From the NCBI RefSeq assembly GCF_964204645.1, contig NC_134034.1, forward strand, positions 6,197,414 to 6,261,413: a DNA stretch of 64,000 nucleotides, written 5' to 3'. Source of the stretch: Tubulanus polymorphus. Taxonomy: Eukaryota > Nemertea > Palaeonemertea > Tubulaniformes > Tubulanidae. Shown here piece by piece: positions 24,079-35,983 of the stretch (the stretch's first letter is position 1; each line of letters begins with the position of its first letter). The notes below the pieces were generated by a model that saw only the letters and a program-made list of their open reading frames with translations, searched no databases and was not told where the DNA came from. Both the position numbers and the translations under genes were made by a program.

Positions 24079-24672
24079 TACCGTAAAAACCGGCGTATAA
24101 GTCGAGTTTTTAACCCTTGATTTTACCACTTAATTATTGACCTCGACTTATACGCCGAGTACAGTTTTCTACTAAGTATTTTCAGGTCACAAGAAATATT
24201 GATTCTACCAGACAAAAAAGACAGTGTTCATCTTCTCACTGCTATAACAGTTTCATTAATTATTCATGATAAATAAATTTATTTAATGAAAAAAAACTTC
24301 TTTCATTTTGACACAGCTTCATTAAAAACGATGTATTCATATATGCGCGCTCATAGCAGCACTTAATACATTAGGCTATAAATAGCGTGTGACTCACACT
24401 ACTGTATCACTGTATGGTAGTGTATTATACCTGAGTGTGTGTGTAACAGTCTATTGATTAACGCACTGCAGCAATCAGGCTGACGCGCGGCGGCGTGCCT
24501 GAAGGCGCACATCGTTATCAAAACAAACTATTTAATATGATACAAGTAATTATTCTTCTAAGAGAAGGGACTCGACTTATAAGCCGGATATATGTTAAAA
24601 TCATGAAATGTAGGTCTAAAAATTGACCTCGACTTATACGCCGCGTAGACTTATACGCCGGTTTTTACGGTA
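24079..24672. mobile_element. TACCGTA MITE family A, 594 bp
   Basis: A perfect 25-bp terminal inverted repeat begins TACCGTAAAAACCGGCGTAT. The outermost TA could be a target duplication. Internal copies of CGACTTATACGCCG occur near 24143 and 24630, and CGACTTATAAGCCGG near 24573. No transposase frame. Confidence 0.85.
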
Positions 24673-24794
24673 TGTAAAATCACTTAATTGTCAAGACTCA
24701 ATATTTAGCCACCCTCTGATTTGTGAAATCATATGAATTTTTAGGTTAGCCGTAGGCTGAGCCTATTACTATACAAATGGAGGGAATTTGAATG

Positions 24795-25545
24795 ACATGG
24801 TTTCCAGAGCAAAGGCTCTTTGACTGTGCAACTGAGCATATATTCATACAAATCATTCATTAGAGCATTATCCATTCTCCAACCCCTATGAAGCTGAATT
24901 TTGAAAAAGGGCGTCGTTAAAATTTATATGTGCTTTTTCGCGAAAATCTGAACGCAAAAATATCTGTTTTAAATAGCCAATCAGAAAGCAAAGACTCCTC
25001 TGTGATTGGCTCAGCTGCAGAGATCAGTAGGTGTTCACATGAACCCGCGGTATCGTCTACCGTTTGACTTCCGGGTTTTATTTTAAGATCTAAAATTGCA
25101 TTTCAAGATCGATTTCTGTGAAACCTTTAGTTGACTTGGTTTTTTTGGAAGGGATATTTTTGTTAGCACTACAGAAAATATCATTGACATTTATGCAAAG
25201 TCCGGGAAAATAGCTTTTCTCAATTCGGATGGATGACCTTGATATGCTAATTAGCCATGTGCTCAAACTGCAAATTCAATCAAATTTTAATTTCCCAAAA
25301 TATATCAAATCCAATTCAGTTTTACTTTATCACACAAATTAAATACCAAATCCAATTCAATTTTGTTTTATCAAGCAAACTTCAGAAAATTAAATTCTAT
25401 TCCACATTTAAATCGATAAGACCAAGGGAAAAGATTTATCTGAGGTATTTGTTCCTTCCAGCTCCAGTCGCTGTCTGTGCTACTTATGAAAACACGATTG
25501 TAATGTGGAAATTATGGGTATTGTCATACGTAAGATGAAATAAAA
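24795..25545 (+). repeat. Interspersed repeat family X, copy 1
   Basis: Starts ACATGGTTTCCAGAGCAAAG and matches 40663-44755 (split) and 52970-53577. Shared landmarks are GATGGATGACCTTGATATGC, AGCCATGTGCT and repeated CAAATCCAATTCAATTT. Copies 2 and 3 end GGGCTCTTGTT or GAGCTCTTGTT; this copy stops earlier. I cannot assign a transposon class. Confidence 0.75.
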
Positions 25546-26169
25546 TAATTGAACTTTGAATTCACAAATTAAAATGATTTTTCATAAGCAATGCCCTTGC
25601 CAACAAACAGGCTCCAGTTTTCAAGGTACACAACACTTTGCCCATGGGCAATTTATTTTCTTTTTTTTTCCTGTACTTATTTTGTATTGGGTGAGGGGGA
25701 TGTTGATATCAGTTTGAGCCTGTTGGATATTTTCAAAGAAATTCCGTGATAAATATTCCGGTATATTTTTGTTATTAAGTATGACATCCATTGGGCACCC
25801 TGCAGATTGGTGGTAGGTTGTAAATATGACGATAAGCTGATTGTACTATTGTTCGTCAAAAGATCATTATTTACAGTAGGCATTCCACCGGCAGAAGTAA
25901 TGGTTTCCATGCCAATGTTTTGTAAACATACCTGAGTATATTGCTTATCAGAGGTTATATAGCCATTGAATTTTGCCGGTTGCGACTTTTCTGTAGGATT
26001 GTATGGGGATTTCCTTTTTTCCACACTTAAACACTGATCCTGGAAGTGTGAAGGCATCGTAATATAGAATTTTAGATTTTTCTCGGTAGCTCAGCACAAT
26101 CGTGATCGATAGTGCATGCACAGTCTCGAACTTCAGTTATTCAGAATCCAGTTATTTTGAGAAGTGTTG

Positions 26170-26540
26170 AAGCTGTAAAAACCAGTATAAATTATTAGGC
26201 AAGCTAAAAATTCAACCCCAATTATACCACTCATTGACTTCGATTTAGGATCTTCTATCAAAGTCGCAAGAAATATTGATGACTAAGTCAAAGTTTGATT
26301 ACATATTCCACGAAACAAACAAGGCACTTTGATATATAAAGTTTATTTTGTTTAAAAAAGCTTTTCATTTAAACACTGAAATAATGCCAGCGCACCAGCA
26401 TGTGTAGCATACACAGCGTTAGCCTATTCTGCATTCCCGCTAAGTGACCACACTGCACACAGTATACGGAGATCGTAGTCCGAAAATCTTCTAACTATTC
26501 TTAAGTAATTAAAATGACAAAGTGTGTTTAGTAGAGCTTT
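26170..26540 (+). mobile_element. Degenerate copy of TACCGTA MITE family A
   Basis: CTGTAAAAACCAGTATAAAT, ATTATACCACTCATTGAC and CGCAAGAAATATTGAT follow the order of the intact element at 24079-24672 with many changes. It abuts a short piece of the CTR leader (GAATCCAGTTATTTTGAGAA at 26147). Confidence 0.55.
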
Positions 26541-27020
26541 TGATTTTATTACCGTGCTGGGTCTGCTAGTTTTAGTTGTTTTATGTCATAGTCTCACGGG
26601 ATCAAAATTATGAACATTTGTTAATTCTAAAATTCCCATAATCAATCTTGGGTACATATCACTCTAGAACCATCGTTCTTCTGCTGGTGAATATTGTTTT
26701 TCTGTTCGACTTGGTCAATTGTAAGACTAGCTATAGGCCCTCAGGTTACTGCTAGAAGTTGGCCTTAAGGTTCAGTGCGTGAACGGCTTCAAAACACCCA
26801 TGTTGAATCATGGATGTCAAGCTTGTACCCCGTGTACTGCTTGCTCCATTGGCCATGGCAAGTATACATAATGACGTTTCACCCTGATAGTATGGATTAA
26901 ACATGCATCGCATCGACATAGTTATTTCCATTCTCGTTTCAAGTTCAAAGTCAATATGCCAAAACCCATTATGGAAGGTTTCTTTCTGCATGTATATGTT
27001 CACCAATTGAATAGCCGTAT

Positions 27021-27067
27021 AACTTAAGTATTTTCATGTTTTATTAGAACCTAGGCATATTTTATTA
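27021..27067 (+). mobile_element. CTR monomer, left part, split by LINE
   Basis: ACTTAAGTATTTTCATG..AACCTAGGCATATTTTATTA corresponds to the monomer junction segment of the CTR elements. The expected continuation, TTACCACAATCAATTGC, resumes at 27627, so a LINE insertion separates the two. Confidence 0.6.
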
Positions 27068-27645
27068 GTTTAAGGTTAAGTTTAGTTTAAGTTTATTTTA
27101 TTGCTCCACAAAATTGTACAAGTTTGCACAGAGCACAGTAGTACTGCAAAATAGAAATGTAAAGGCGGAAGTTATAGAGGTTAACCCTTTCGGACATGAA
27201 ACATCATCTTATATTATCTTCATCGTGATATTAGGAAGATTATGCTTCATGACCCAAAGGGTAAAAAAATTGGCAGGTATTAATCAAATTAATCATATCA
27301 ATTGTATTAATCGTTCAGCCAGTGATGACAGAACTTTCAACACACATATTATGGTTTATGTTTAAACATAGCATGCTAAACCTTTTTTTATGAATACTGC
27401 TACTTTTGAAGTTTCAGCAGAGTTAAGCAATCTGCTGAGCTGGCCTGGACCAGCCCTCTGGAAGCGGGGATGGATATACTTATTCCTAAGTTCATGAAAG
27501 AAAAGGCAATAAAGTAAAAAATGTTCCTCGTCGCCAAGGGTTTGAATTTCACATTTCGTGCAATGACGTTCTTCCCAATTAATTCGGTTATATCTCCCAA
27601 CTTCGATTGGTAATTTATGATTAATTACCACAATCAATTGCAAAA
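27068..27645 (-). pseudogene. Truncated LINE 3' end with zinc-knuckle C-terminus
   Basis: On the minus strand an open frame (27643-27362) reads HKLPIEVGRYNRINWEERHC and then CTKCEIQTLGDEEHFLLYC, a C-x2-C-x9-H-x4-C knuckle typical of the end of many invertebrate non-LTR retrotransposon ORF2 proteins. It is followed by about 280 bp of 3'UTR ending GTGGAGCAATAAA and an AACTTA-type tail. The reverse transcriptase part is absent, so this is a 5'-truncated dead copy. It lies inside a CTR monomer. Confidence 0.75.
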
Positions 27646-27830
27646 TTTTAGCTCATGACAAGTTCTATGATTATGGTGAATTGCCAGGTCATCAGTTGGT
27701 GAATAGCATCACCAGGGGGTGTTAAATAGCCAAATAACTTAATATTTTTCATATTGTATTGGTACACAGGCATATTTTGTAACCATAGTGAATTGCAAAA
27801 CCATATGATATTCATACATTTTAGAGTAAT
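27627..27830 (+). mobile_element. CTR monomer, right part
   Basis: TTACCACAATCAATTGCAAA, TCTATGATTATGGTGA and CACCAGGGGGTGTT at about 27710 are standard monomer landmarks. The copy decays after about 27800. Confidence 0.7.
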
Positions 27831-28307
27831 CCTACTTGTTTCATGGGCGAATAAGCTCTACACATTAGTTTGGTATCCTTAGTGCTGGTAGCAGGGAACA
27901 AGACATGTTTAGTAGGCTACTATAAAATGCTCCTTCTATATTCACATGTGATTCAGAAGTGATTTGAAAAGTTGAAAGTTCTACGTTAAAAAGAGAATGC
28001 TCATGGTTTTCCATGGGTTTTCTACTTGTAATCTATATTCACGACATGGCCTTCTATCAGGTTTCCATGCCAGAAGAAAATTCGTGAATCAGTCCAATAA
28101 AAACCAGACTTAGCAGATATATGTAGTAGAGTGACACTATCAATGGATGAAAAGTTAAACACGAATGTTGACAGAACTAAACGTTAACAAGAAAGGGAGA
28201 TGTCATGACCAACTACATGAATGACCTACTGATTGCTATATATAAAATGTGTAACCTTATGAATCTACTGATTGATGCATTGTATAGTTTTATGTTAACA
28301 ATTTCAG

Positions 28308-28985
28308 GATCGAGCAAGGCGAAGAATGAAACATCCACCTCACAGATCTGGTGTTGCTCTGCATTCAGCTGTTGATACTAAATTAACGAGCAACTCTCCG
28401 TTAGAAGGCAATTTATCATCTAAAAGTATCGATGGGTGTGTGACAAAAACAACTGGCGTATGTTCAGAAAACAACTCCAAAAAAATGTCAGATGCCAATA
28501 AGCTGAACAGTTCACACTTGGAGCATAAAATCCCGGAATCTTATGCTGATATTCTTCCCACTTCTGAAATAAATCGATCATCAGTGAATGGCATATTAAA
28601 TAAAAATGACCCGTCAGTTGGACAAATAAGCATACAGGGTCGATCAGTACAACGGTCCCCAGTTGTTGAGGACTATTTTTCTCGTAAAGGAAAAGTACCG
28701 CGGCAGTCAATATCTAACATTATTAATGGCAATGATGTCCACGAAAATGCTGATCATTGTGAAACTTTTCAAAATGACCAGAAAGTAGGTGGTTATAGCA
28801 AAATCAATCATAATGCTGGACAACAACAGGCGACAACTATTGTAGGTGATGTTGAATTTGGCGATATTGATGATCTGGATAGTGAGTTCAATGAATTGGA
28901 ACTTGGAAAACCAATCAGCATGGATCATCATATACAACAATCAAAGTTTTCAAATGCTAAGCCAATTGATCTTCAAACTGCTATT
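28308..28985 (+). CDS. MINDY4: MINDY4 exon 5 (residues 202-427, long linker)
   Basis: The largest exon, 226 codons, starting DRARRRMKHPPHRSG after acceptor ATTTCAG and ending PIDLQTAI before donor ATT|GTAAGC. It is rich in Ser, Asn and acidic residues and is probably disordered. Near its end, GDVEFGDIDDLDSEFNELEL and KPIDLQTA match the acidic stretch and SKPIDLSVA that precede the catalytic domain in the human protein. Both ends are phase 0. Confidence 0.92.
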
Positions 28986-29401
28986 GTAAGCACAATAATC
29001 TTTAATCCTTTGCTATTATACATAGTCATGTAGGTTTTCTGCATGTTAATGCTGTAGTCAATTCAGTATTTATTGTTTTATTATCAGATGCAGTTATTGA
29101 TCTACAAGATCCTCAAACTGGTTCCAAATTTCTTTTTCACATGCATCTCACACATAGCTCTATCTGATCCATGAAGTAGTAACTACTGCTGCATGAAAGG
29201 TTTATGCTCTGCATACCTAGTGAAATTTCAAGCACGCTCTTTGTCTTTAGATTATAAGCTGAATGAAACCCCTGGTCCATCTAAATACAATTCCAAGAAA
29301 AAACATTGCTAGCCTTCATACATAACATACTCCTTTAGGCTGAAATGTAAGCTTACCTTTGTAAGCTGTGAAAATCAGTGAGAATGTGTAAATTTTTACT
29401 T

Positions 29402-29557
29402 ACCGTATATACTCGCGTAAAAGTTGACCTAGGATTTTGGCCTAAGAAGATTTTTCATGTAATCCATGTAAAAGTGGGGCTCAGTTTTAGAGTATCATAA
29501 ATAATATAGAAATCAATATAATTTTTGTGACCAAATCTCAGAAATGAACCGACTGCT
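29402..29557 (+). mobile_element. TACCGTA MITE family C, one end only
   Basis: TACCGTATATACTCGCGTAA followed by AAGTTGACC resembles the termini of the MITEs at 24079 and 56661. The second terminus is not visible; the hAT MITE at 29558 begins within or next to it. Confidence 0.45.
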
Positions 29558-30012
29558 CAGGCGCGGATCCAGGGCCATTCGGTGACTACAGCACAGTGAA
29601 AAAAGGGCACCAACTTTGAAAAGGGCCAGTATTAATGCCCAACGAGCGAATTTGAGTTTGAACGCCATTTATTGGTATCATGCCACTAAATTTGTATTCA
29701 CATTCAATTTGCATGAACCTTTTTTAAGATTTTTGGCGAAATTTTCCCTTTTCCAATTAGATTTTTAGAGCAACATAATGTCTCTTTTAGAATAGTGCCC
29801 TTTTGAGTAAAGGAAAATGCCTTAGATTGCCTTTTTAGATTTTGGGCAATTTATTTTCATTCACATTTTGCTTTAGTCCTAATACAGAAAGGTAATTATT
29901 TTTTATCACAAATTGTTATTTACTGTTTACCCGAAACATAAATTTTTCAAGGGCATTTGAAATCTGCGACTACCGCACGTGCTGCATGTGCGATAGTCTG
30001 GATCCGCGCCTG
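29558..30012. mobile_element. hAT-type MITE, 455 bp
   Basis: Perfect 15-bp inverted ends CAGGCGCGGATCCAG / CTGGATCCGCGCCTG. CAG-initial ends of this kind occur in hAT elements. An 8-bp target duplication is not intact (flanks share only CTGCT). No coding capacity. Confidence 0.75.
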
Positions 30013-30534
30013 CTGCTGTGCAAGCGAGTGTTGCACTTTATAATCTGGCGCTGGTTTAATAGGCTGGTATCTGGTATTAAGGTTAACCTGAGGTCTATCT
30101 CAAATTAATTTTAAATTGAGTAAACCCCCAGTTAAAATTCAATATTAGTCTATGAAACTGGGCCCGGGTTTCTTGCTCTTCCAATGGTCTTCGATGCCCA
30201 ATTAGTGAACATTATGAGACATAATTGTTAGTGCTCTAGACACTTGATATGAGGTAGCTATCCCTAAAAAGCCAACAAGGTGAACATCTTGAATTTCTCA
30301 TTAGTGCTCTACACACATCAAATTATGTGCATTTTCTTTTTAACTCGTTAGGTGTTATGAGGTTGGCACACTCATTATACTGATTGAAAAAGGGGTCATG
30401 AAGAGGTTTTTGAAATATGGCTAAAAGTAATTTTTATCATCAATTATAACCTAGTTAATGGTTAGTGGTCAAGAAATTTATTTAGCATTCTTCAATTACT
30501 GTAAAAAGGAGACTTTTGATCGACAGATGAGTTT

Positions 30535-30725
30535 TTGATGAGTTTTCCGTCGTCTTTAGTCAGAAGGTTGCACGAATTCGTGATGATCTTGATTGCTCTG
30601 GAAATGAGACTGTCGCAGAATCGAGCTGTTTAGTTATGCAGCCTATCAAACAATTCGCACTCACTTCGGATGACAAACTTAAACGTCTGGTTATGTCTCT
30701 ACCTGCCAAGAGTTGTGAACTAGAC
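30535..30725 (+). pseudogene. CR1/L2-type LINE, N-terminal reverse-transcriptase segment
   Basis: The frame carries FSQKVARIRDDLDCSG, later DDKLKRLVMSLPAKSCELD. In intact LINEs of this type KSC.LDPIPT is continuous, and the missing LDPIPT resumes at 31351. The segment ends where a separate repeated element (30726-31350) is inserted. It has no start and is a relic. Confidence 0.75.
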
Positions 30726-31350
30726 GTATAGGCCCCACTCCGCGCGGTTGCGCCACCGCGCAGTATTTACGCGAAGCAGCAGAACACAAACATGGCCACT
30801 CTCTCAATTTTCAATGATAGAAATCGGGTGTGCATTTCAATTATTTCGGCTGTTAGGGTTTTAAGGCACAATATAAGTTGATGATGTGATATGGCGATGT
30901 TAATCAATCATAATTCCGCAGTGAAGCTAGTCACGAACGGTGCCGATTAAGTGTACAGCTGCCAAAAGTACTGAAATGTGCGTAGTTGCGTAACTATTTG
31001 CAGTGAATTGCAGACGAAACATGAAGCCTTAACGGCCGTTAAAAAAAAATTATACCAATCGCAATTGTAAAATAAAAATGAGATAGAACCTAAGTTAAAA
31101 TTCTGGCCATTTCTAAAATGTTATTACTAATTTTTAGTCAGTGTGGAAAGTTTAGTTTTCCAACAATAATGAGGGGTGGTAGGTAGTCATGCAATTCAAG
31201 TCATCATTTATTACACGTTACTTCCGTGTTGTTGAAAATCTCGCGAGTCCTGGACCAAACCCCAATGAACAATGTGATCTGCACTACCCATTACACACTC
31301 CAGTACCCACAGCTTTTATATATCCATCCAAATATTTAGTGTCTTTCTTC
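30726..31350 (+). mobile_element. 625-bp repeated element inside the LINE, copy 1
   Basis: Begins GTATAGGCCCCACTCCGCGC and ends GTGTCTTTCTTC. A second copy lies at 32330-33000. It interrupts the reverse transcriptase between CTAGAC (30720) and CTGGAT (31351), which may be an imperfect 6-bp target duplication. Its last part is open in the same frame as the LINE and gives the 229-codon frame 31189-31878 a spurious N-terminus. Confidence 0.75.
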
Positions 31351-31877
31351 CTGGATCCAATTCCTACCAGTCTACTTAAGGAATGTATTGAACCACTTTT
31401 ACCGGTACTAGTTCGTATAACTAACATGTCCATTACCAGTGGACATGTACCCATAGTACTTAAACACGCGATTGTTAAACCTCTTCTTAAGAAAACTAAT
31501 CTCAACAAAGAGGAACTGTCTAACTATCGACCAGTTTTTAACTTGAGTTTCCTTTCGAAGTTGGTTGAACGCATAATAGCTGCCCGACTGAGGAGGCATA
31601 TGGAGCTTAATGTACTGTATGATCCCCATCAATCAGCCTATCGCTGTGGGCATAGCACTGAAACTGCCCTTCTTAAAGTTTCTGACTTCATAATGTCAGC
31701 ATTAGATAATGGTCATGAGGCTTTGTTGGTCCTTCTGGATTTATCGGCTGCATTTGATACCGTTGACCATCAGATTCTATTACAAAGACTTCATGCGCGA
31801 ATGGGAATATGTGATGGTGCTTTGTCTTGGTTTAGATCGTATCTACACGGGAGGAGTTATTCACTTTGTGTTAAATG
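31351..31877 (+). pseudogene. CR1/L2-type LINE reverse transcriptase, central fragment
   Basis: Reads LDPIPTSLLKECIEPLLP, KPLLKKTNLNKEELSNYRPV, SAYRCGHSTETALLKV and LLVLLDLSAAFDTVDHQILL. These are RT blocks 0 to 3, including the first catalytic Asp in the block with LDLSAAFD. The frame stops after SYLHGRSYSLCVK, before the YxDD block, which is missing. It is a dead fragment in intron 5 of MINDY4, same strand as the gene. Confidence 0.9.
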
Positions 31878-32329
31878 AGAACTGTCTACAGTTGTATAGA
31901 AGGCATTATGTGGAGACAGCGCACTGAGCATGGAAACACGGATTCTGCGCTATACAAGCTCTTATTATTTGACAGTGCTGATTTAATCCCAACCCGGAAG
32001 TGTGACGTCATTCTGAGAACTCAGACAAAAACCACATGGTGTAGTGTATAGAAACGGGTGTTACTAACAGTGATTAAAATGCAAAATAGTGACTCAAATA
32101 CATCTGATTCCAATCAAAAGTTTATGAAGCAGTTGTTATTAATTGACTGATTTGGACCTGACGCCTCAAAACGAAGAAATTTGGGACTATAGTGGAACCT
32201 CGTTCTAACGAACCCCTGCGGGAAAAATAATAAGATGGTAATATCGGATAGTTCGTTAGATCCGTTTCATATCATTTATGTATGAAAAGAGAACACCCCC
32301 TGGTGTGATGAAACACGAACCAACTGGAC

Positions 32330-33006
32330 GTATCGGCCCCACTCCGCGCGGTGGCACCACCCTGCGGGATTTACGCGAAGCAGCAGAACACAAACACGGC
32401 CACTCTCTCAATTTTCAATGATAGAAATCGTGTCTGCGTTTCAATTATATCGGCTGTTAGGGTTTTAAGACACAATATAAGTTGATGATGTGATATGGCG
32501 ATGTTGATTAATGATAATTCCGCAGTGAAGCTAGTCACGAACGGTGCCGATTGAGTGTACAGCTGCCAAAAACACTGAAATGTGCGTAGTTGCGTAACTA
32601 TTTGCAGTGAATTGCAGACGAAACATGAAGCCTTAACGGCCGTTTGAAAAAAAAATTATACCAAATCGCAATTGTAAAATAAAAATGAGATAGAACCTAA
32701 GTTAAAATTCTGGCCATTTCTAAAATGTTATTAATTATTATTACTAATTTTTAGTCAGTGCGGAACGTTTAGTTTTCCAACAATAATGAGGGGTGGTAGG
32801 TAGTCATGCAATTCAAGTCATCATTTATTACACGTTACTTCCGTGTTGTTGAAAATCTCGCGAGTCCTGGACTAAACCCCAATGAACAATGTGATCTGTG
32901 TGCTGGCCACAAATGCACACAGATCACACTACACTACCCATTACACACTCCAGTACCCACAGCTTTCATATATCCATCCAAATATTTAGTGGCTTTCTTC
33001 CTGGAT
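32330..33006 (+). mobile_element. Repeated element, copy 2
   Basis: Second copy of 30726-31350, starting GTATCGGCCCCACTCCGCGC and ending TTTCTTCCTGGAT. It differs by a small inverted repeat near 32898-32930 (GATCTGTGTG..CACACAGATC) that copy 1 lacks. Upstream, GTGGAACCTCGTTCTAACGA at 32192 resembles a pogo/Tigger-type MITE end. Confidence 0.75.
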
Positions 33007-33772
33007 TGGAGTAGACCTACTATTAAAGTATAAATACTGACAGCTAATAAATCACTTATTGAGAACTGTAAACTATGAAATGAAATATAAATTTAAACCA
33101 AATTCAGAGATTCTCTCTGTTAACTTTGAGTGGCAAATACATGTATTGGACACATGAGTCCCTCCCAAAGGATGCAATGGAATGAGATCAAGGAAATGAA
33201 TGTAACAATGCTATGCCAGTTAAAATGTCAGAACAATTTTAAAACTTCAGAGCGTTTAGTCCCTATTTCAGTTTCTCAGATGGATCGTGTTGCGTAGTAC
33301 GTTTTCATTAAGCATGTGTGCAGATCACTGTTAACGGGCTGAAACAATGACCAACTACCATATTACAAATTGTAGCAGCCAGCAACACGTTAATCTGTAT
33401 CACTAATCTCAGGTAAATAAAGCAACTCTGTCTCTCGGTTTGAAACTGACAATAAATAAACAAGTGTGATTGATCGTGGCTTAGCGATCATTAGAACCGA
33501 TGAAAATATGTAATAGGACTCCAAAACTAAGGTCGTTATAACCGAAAGTTTGTTAGAAAAGGGGTTGTTTCCGATAAAATATAACTGTAAATGAGAAGGA
33601 TTTGGCCGTAAACTTGTTCGTGTAGTATTCCAGCCAAGCCTGCGCCGACCCATGTAATTGGAATGTGCTGCATACATTCGTAGCCAGCCAGTATGTTGTA
33701 TATACTACAGCTTAAGTGGGTCACCGGGGAAAGCCAGTACTATATGCGCAGTGAAAGCGCGTATCTCTTTTT

Positions 33773-34891
33773 TAGCCCACTTGGGACTTAAGTCCCAGCG
33801 GGCTATTGCGTTCAATTTTCGTCCGTCCATCCGTAGACGGAATCCAGTTATTTTGGGAAGTTTTGAAGACGCTTCAAGGTAATGTCTTGATATTTGGTTT
33901 ATACATGTATCTACCCTGGACACATCTTCAGCCCAAAAACTGGTCCTGTCAGAATCAAGATGGCCGACTGGCAGCCATTGTTGTTCGCCAAAATCAACAC
34001 TTTTTACACGTTTTTACAACTTTTTGAGGGAAATTTTGAAGACGCCTTGATCAATTACCTTGATCTTTCGTATATAGGGCCTATTTGAATCCCCCACGGC
34101 CCATCAGCATAACAAAAATTGGGTAGATCAGACTCAAGATGGTCATCCTAGGACCTTTTAAGTGCCCAAAAATATCAATTTTGGCCCGAATTCTGAGTCC
34201 TGTAGTTTCCTACTGGTTTGCCATTTCTCATTGGATTTGCTGATGGGTATTCTTTGGAAAGGGATGTTTTATACCTGAGACAGGTATTTTTGATCAGCCA
34301 TTTATGACGCAATTGGCGGCCATCTTGGTGTCATTAATACTCATTCGTAGGTGGGAAAAAGTTTTTTAACATTATATTGATACCGAAGCATATTTTGTTA
34401 CAACAATGAATTATACAGTTGTAGCTTATAGCGTGTTCTATGATTGTGGTGAGTTTCAAGTTCATTGGTTATTATATATGGCCACCAGGGGGCGTTGAAT
34501 TATACAATATCGTAATATTTCTATATTATATTTGTACCAATACCTATTTTGTTACCACAATCAATTGCAAAGTTGTAGCTCATGACATTGTCTATGATTG
34601 TGGCGAGTTTTAAGGGAATAAGTTATTCTATATGGTCACCAGGGGGGATTGAAGAGTAGAATAACTTTGTAATATTTTAATATTTCCATATTAAATTGGT
34701 AACGAGGCATATTTTGTTATCACAATCAATTACAAAATCGTAGTTGCTGACATGTTTTATGATTGTGGTGAGTTTCAAGGTCATTGGTTTTTGTATATGG
34801 TCACCAGGGGGCGTTGAATATTGAAATTGTTAGATTGTTGAGCATTTGAAACCACTTCCCAAGTGGGCATGGTGTCCCTGGACCCCTAGTT
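33773..34891 (+). mobile_element. CTR element copy 3
   Basis: Complete copy with 5' hairpin TAGCCCACTTGGGACTTAAG, GTCCGTCC tract, leader, three monomers (CACCAGGGGG at about 34483, 34637 and 34801) and 3' hairpin with CCCTAGT. The first monomer has the full TGGCCACCAGGGGGCG. Same orientation as the gene. Confidence 0.85.
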
Positions 34892-35866
34892 TACTAAGTA
34901 TTGAATTCGCGGGAGTAGCATCAGTTGGCAGAATGAAAGGCTCTCAGATAATGAAAACATAAGTTTTGTGTATCTGAGTTTATATCTGCCGTCATATTTG
35001 CGAGAATCCTTCTCTAAAGTGCGAAGCTAGTTTACACGTAGGCTGGATGTTTTTCCTTTTAGTCTTCTTACGGTCCATTATCTTAAGCACCGAAATCTGT
35101 GGTTTTGTCTCTGCTTTTGTGGGAAGAGTTCATAGCTACACACAGCCAAGTCATTTCAAAAATTGGCGCTATATTCGACAAAAATGAGCATTGTATTATA
35201 ACGCTTCTGAGTGTGCTGCAGGCGATGTGTGCTCAGAATGACTTCATCAATATCACCGTGCAAACACGAGCAACCCGTTGCTAGGGCTTTTGCTACGGGC
35301 TTTTCTTGAGTTTGGATAATGTTTTTACTAAAAGATTAGATTTAAAGATTTTTTTCAAAACCTCTTCATGACCCCTTTTAGTCAATCACTCTTCCAATAT
35401 GGTTTCCATGGCAGACATCCAGAGATAGGTTTTTTACTAGCAAATATTGGGAAACTGATGTTTGATTCTTATACAGTACTACAGTAGAACTCGCTTAATT
35501 TTTCCTTCAGACTTTTAAATGAATATTATGAAAACTGGACTCGAGAGAACAACACCTTAGGTCCTCTAGTTTGTTCTTGTCAAAAGAGGAGTTGAATATT
35601 AACAAACAGTAGGCCCTAATCCCATCGCTACAGCATAAGTATAAATAAGAGCAGTGTTGCCTCTGCCTCTGCCACTCTGCCTCTGCCGCTTCTCTGGGCA
35701 GCCACCTTTGAATGTAATATCGTCTTGATACTAGCTTGCACCAACTAATTACACTACTATCTATACTAAGATGTATGTTATCCACATCCATTGATGCTTA
35801 TTGCTGTTTTATCTGGGATGTACTGTACTGTGTGCCTTTCACATGAATAAAACATTTAATTTTCAG
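34892..35866 (+). other. Intron 5 right part, little recognised
   Basis: No gene. A 35-bp stretch near 35350-35390 (CAAAACCTCTTCATGACCCC) is the inverted partner of one near 30385-30420, which suggests fragments of a further repeat. Confidence 0.5.
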
Positions 35867-35983
35867 GATTTGAAAATGGTGATATTTGGCTCAGCTAATC
35901 AAACATTTAATGATGAATGGCGATATCAAAGTTTAGTCTTCTTGGATTTACCACACCTCTCATATGGCATACTTCAGAAAAAG
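35867..35983 (+). CDS. MINDY4: MINDY4 exon 6 (residues 428-466, start of catalytic domain)
   Basis: Thirty-nine codons with FGSANQTFNDEWRYQSLVF and LSYGILQKK, matching human FGSSFCCFNEEWKLQSFSF and LKYGIVQNK. Gln464 stands six residues before the catalytic Cys470 of the next exon, the spacing of the oxyanion Gln and Cys in MINDY1. Acceptor TTTTCAG, donor AAG|GTTAGT, phase 0 at both ends. It is followed by the 15.2-kb intron 6. Confidence 0.95.

Noticed and set aside
25677-26057. 126-codon minus-strand frame
   Set aside because: No recognisable motif, no flanking splice logic and no second member; length is possible by chance in 64 kb.
26752-27006. 84-codon minus-strand frame between a degenerate MITE and a CTR fragment
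   Set aside because: Composition looks protein-like in part, but I recognise no family and cannot support a gene.
28326-29033. A 235-codon stand-alone gene starting at the ATG at 28326
   Set aside because: It is the internal exon 5 of MINDY4; the frame continues upstream to the acceptor at 28307 and reads past the donor at 28986 into the intron.
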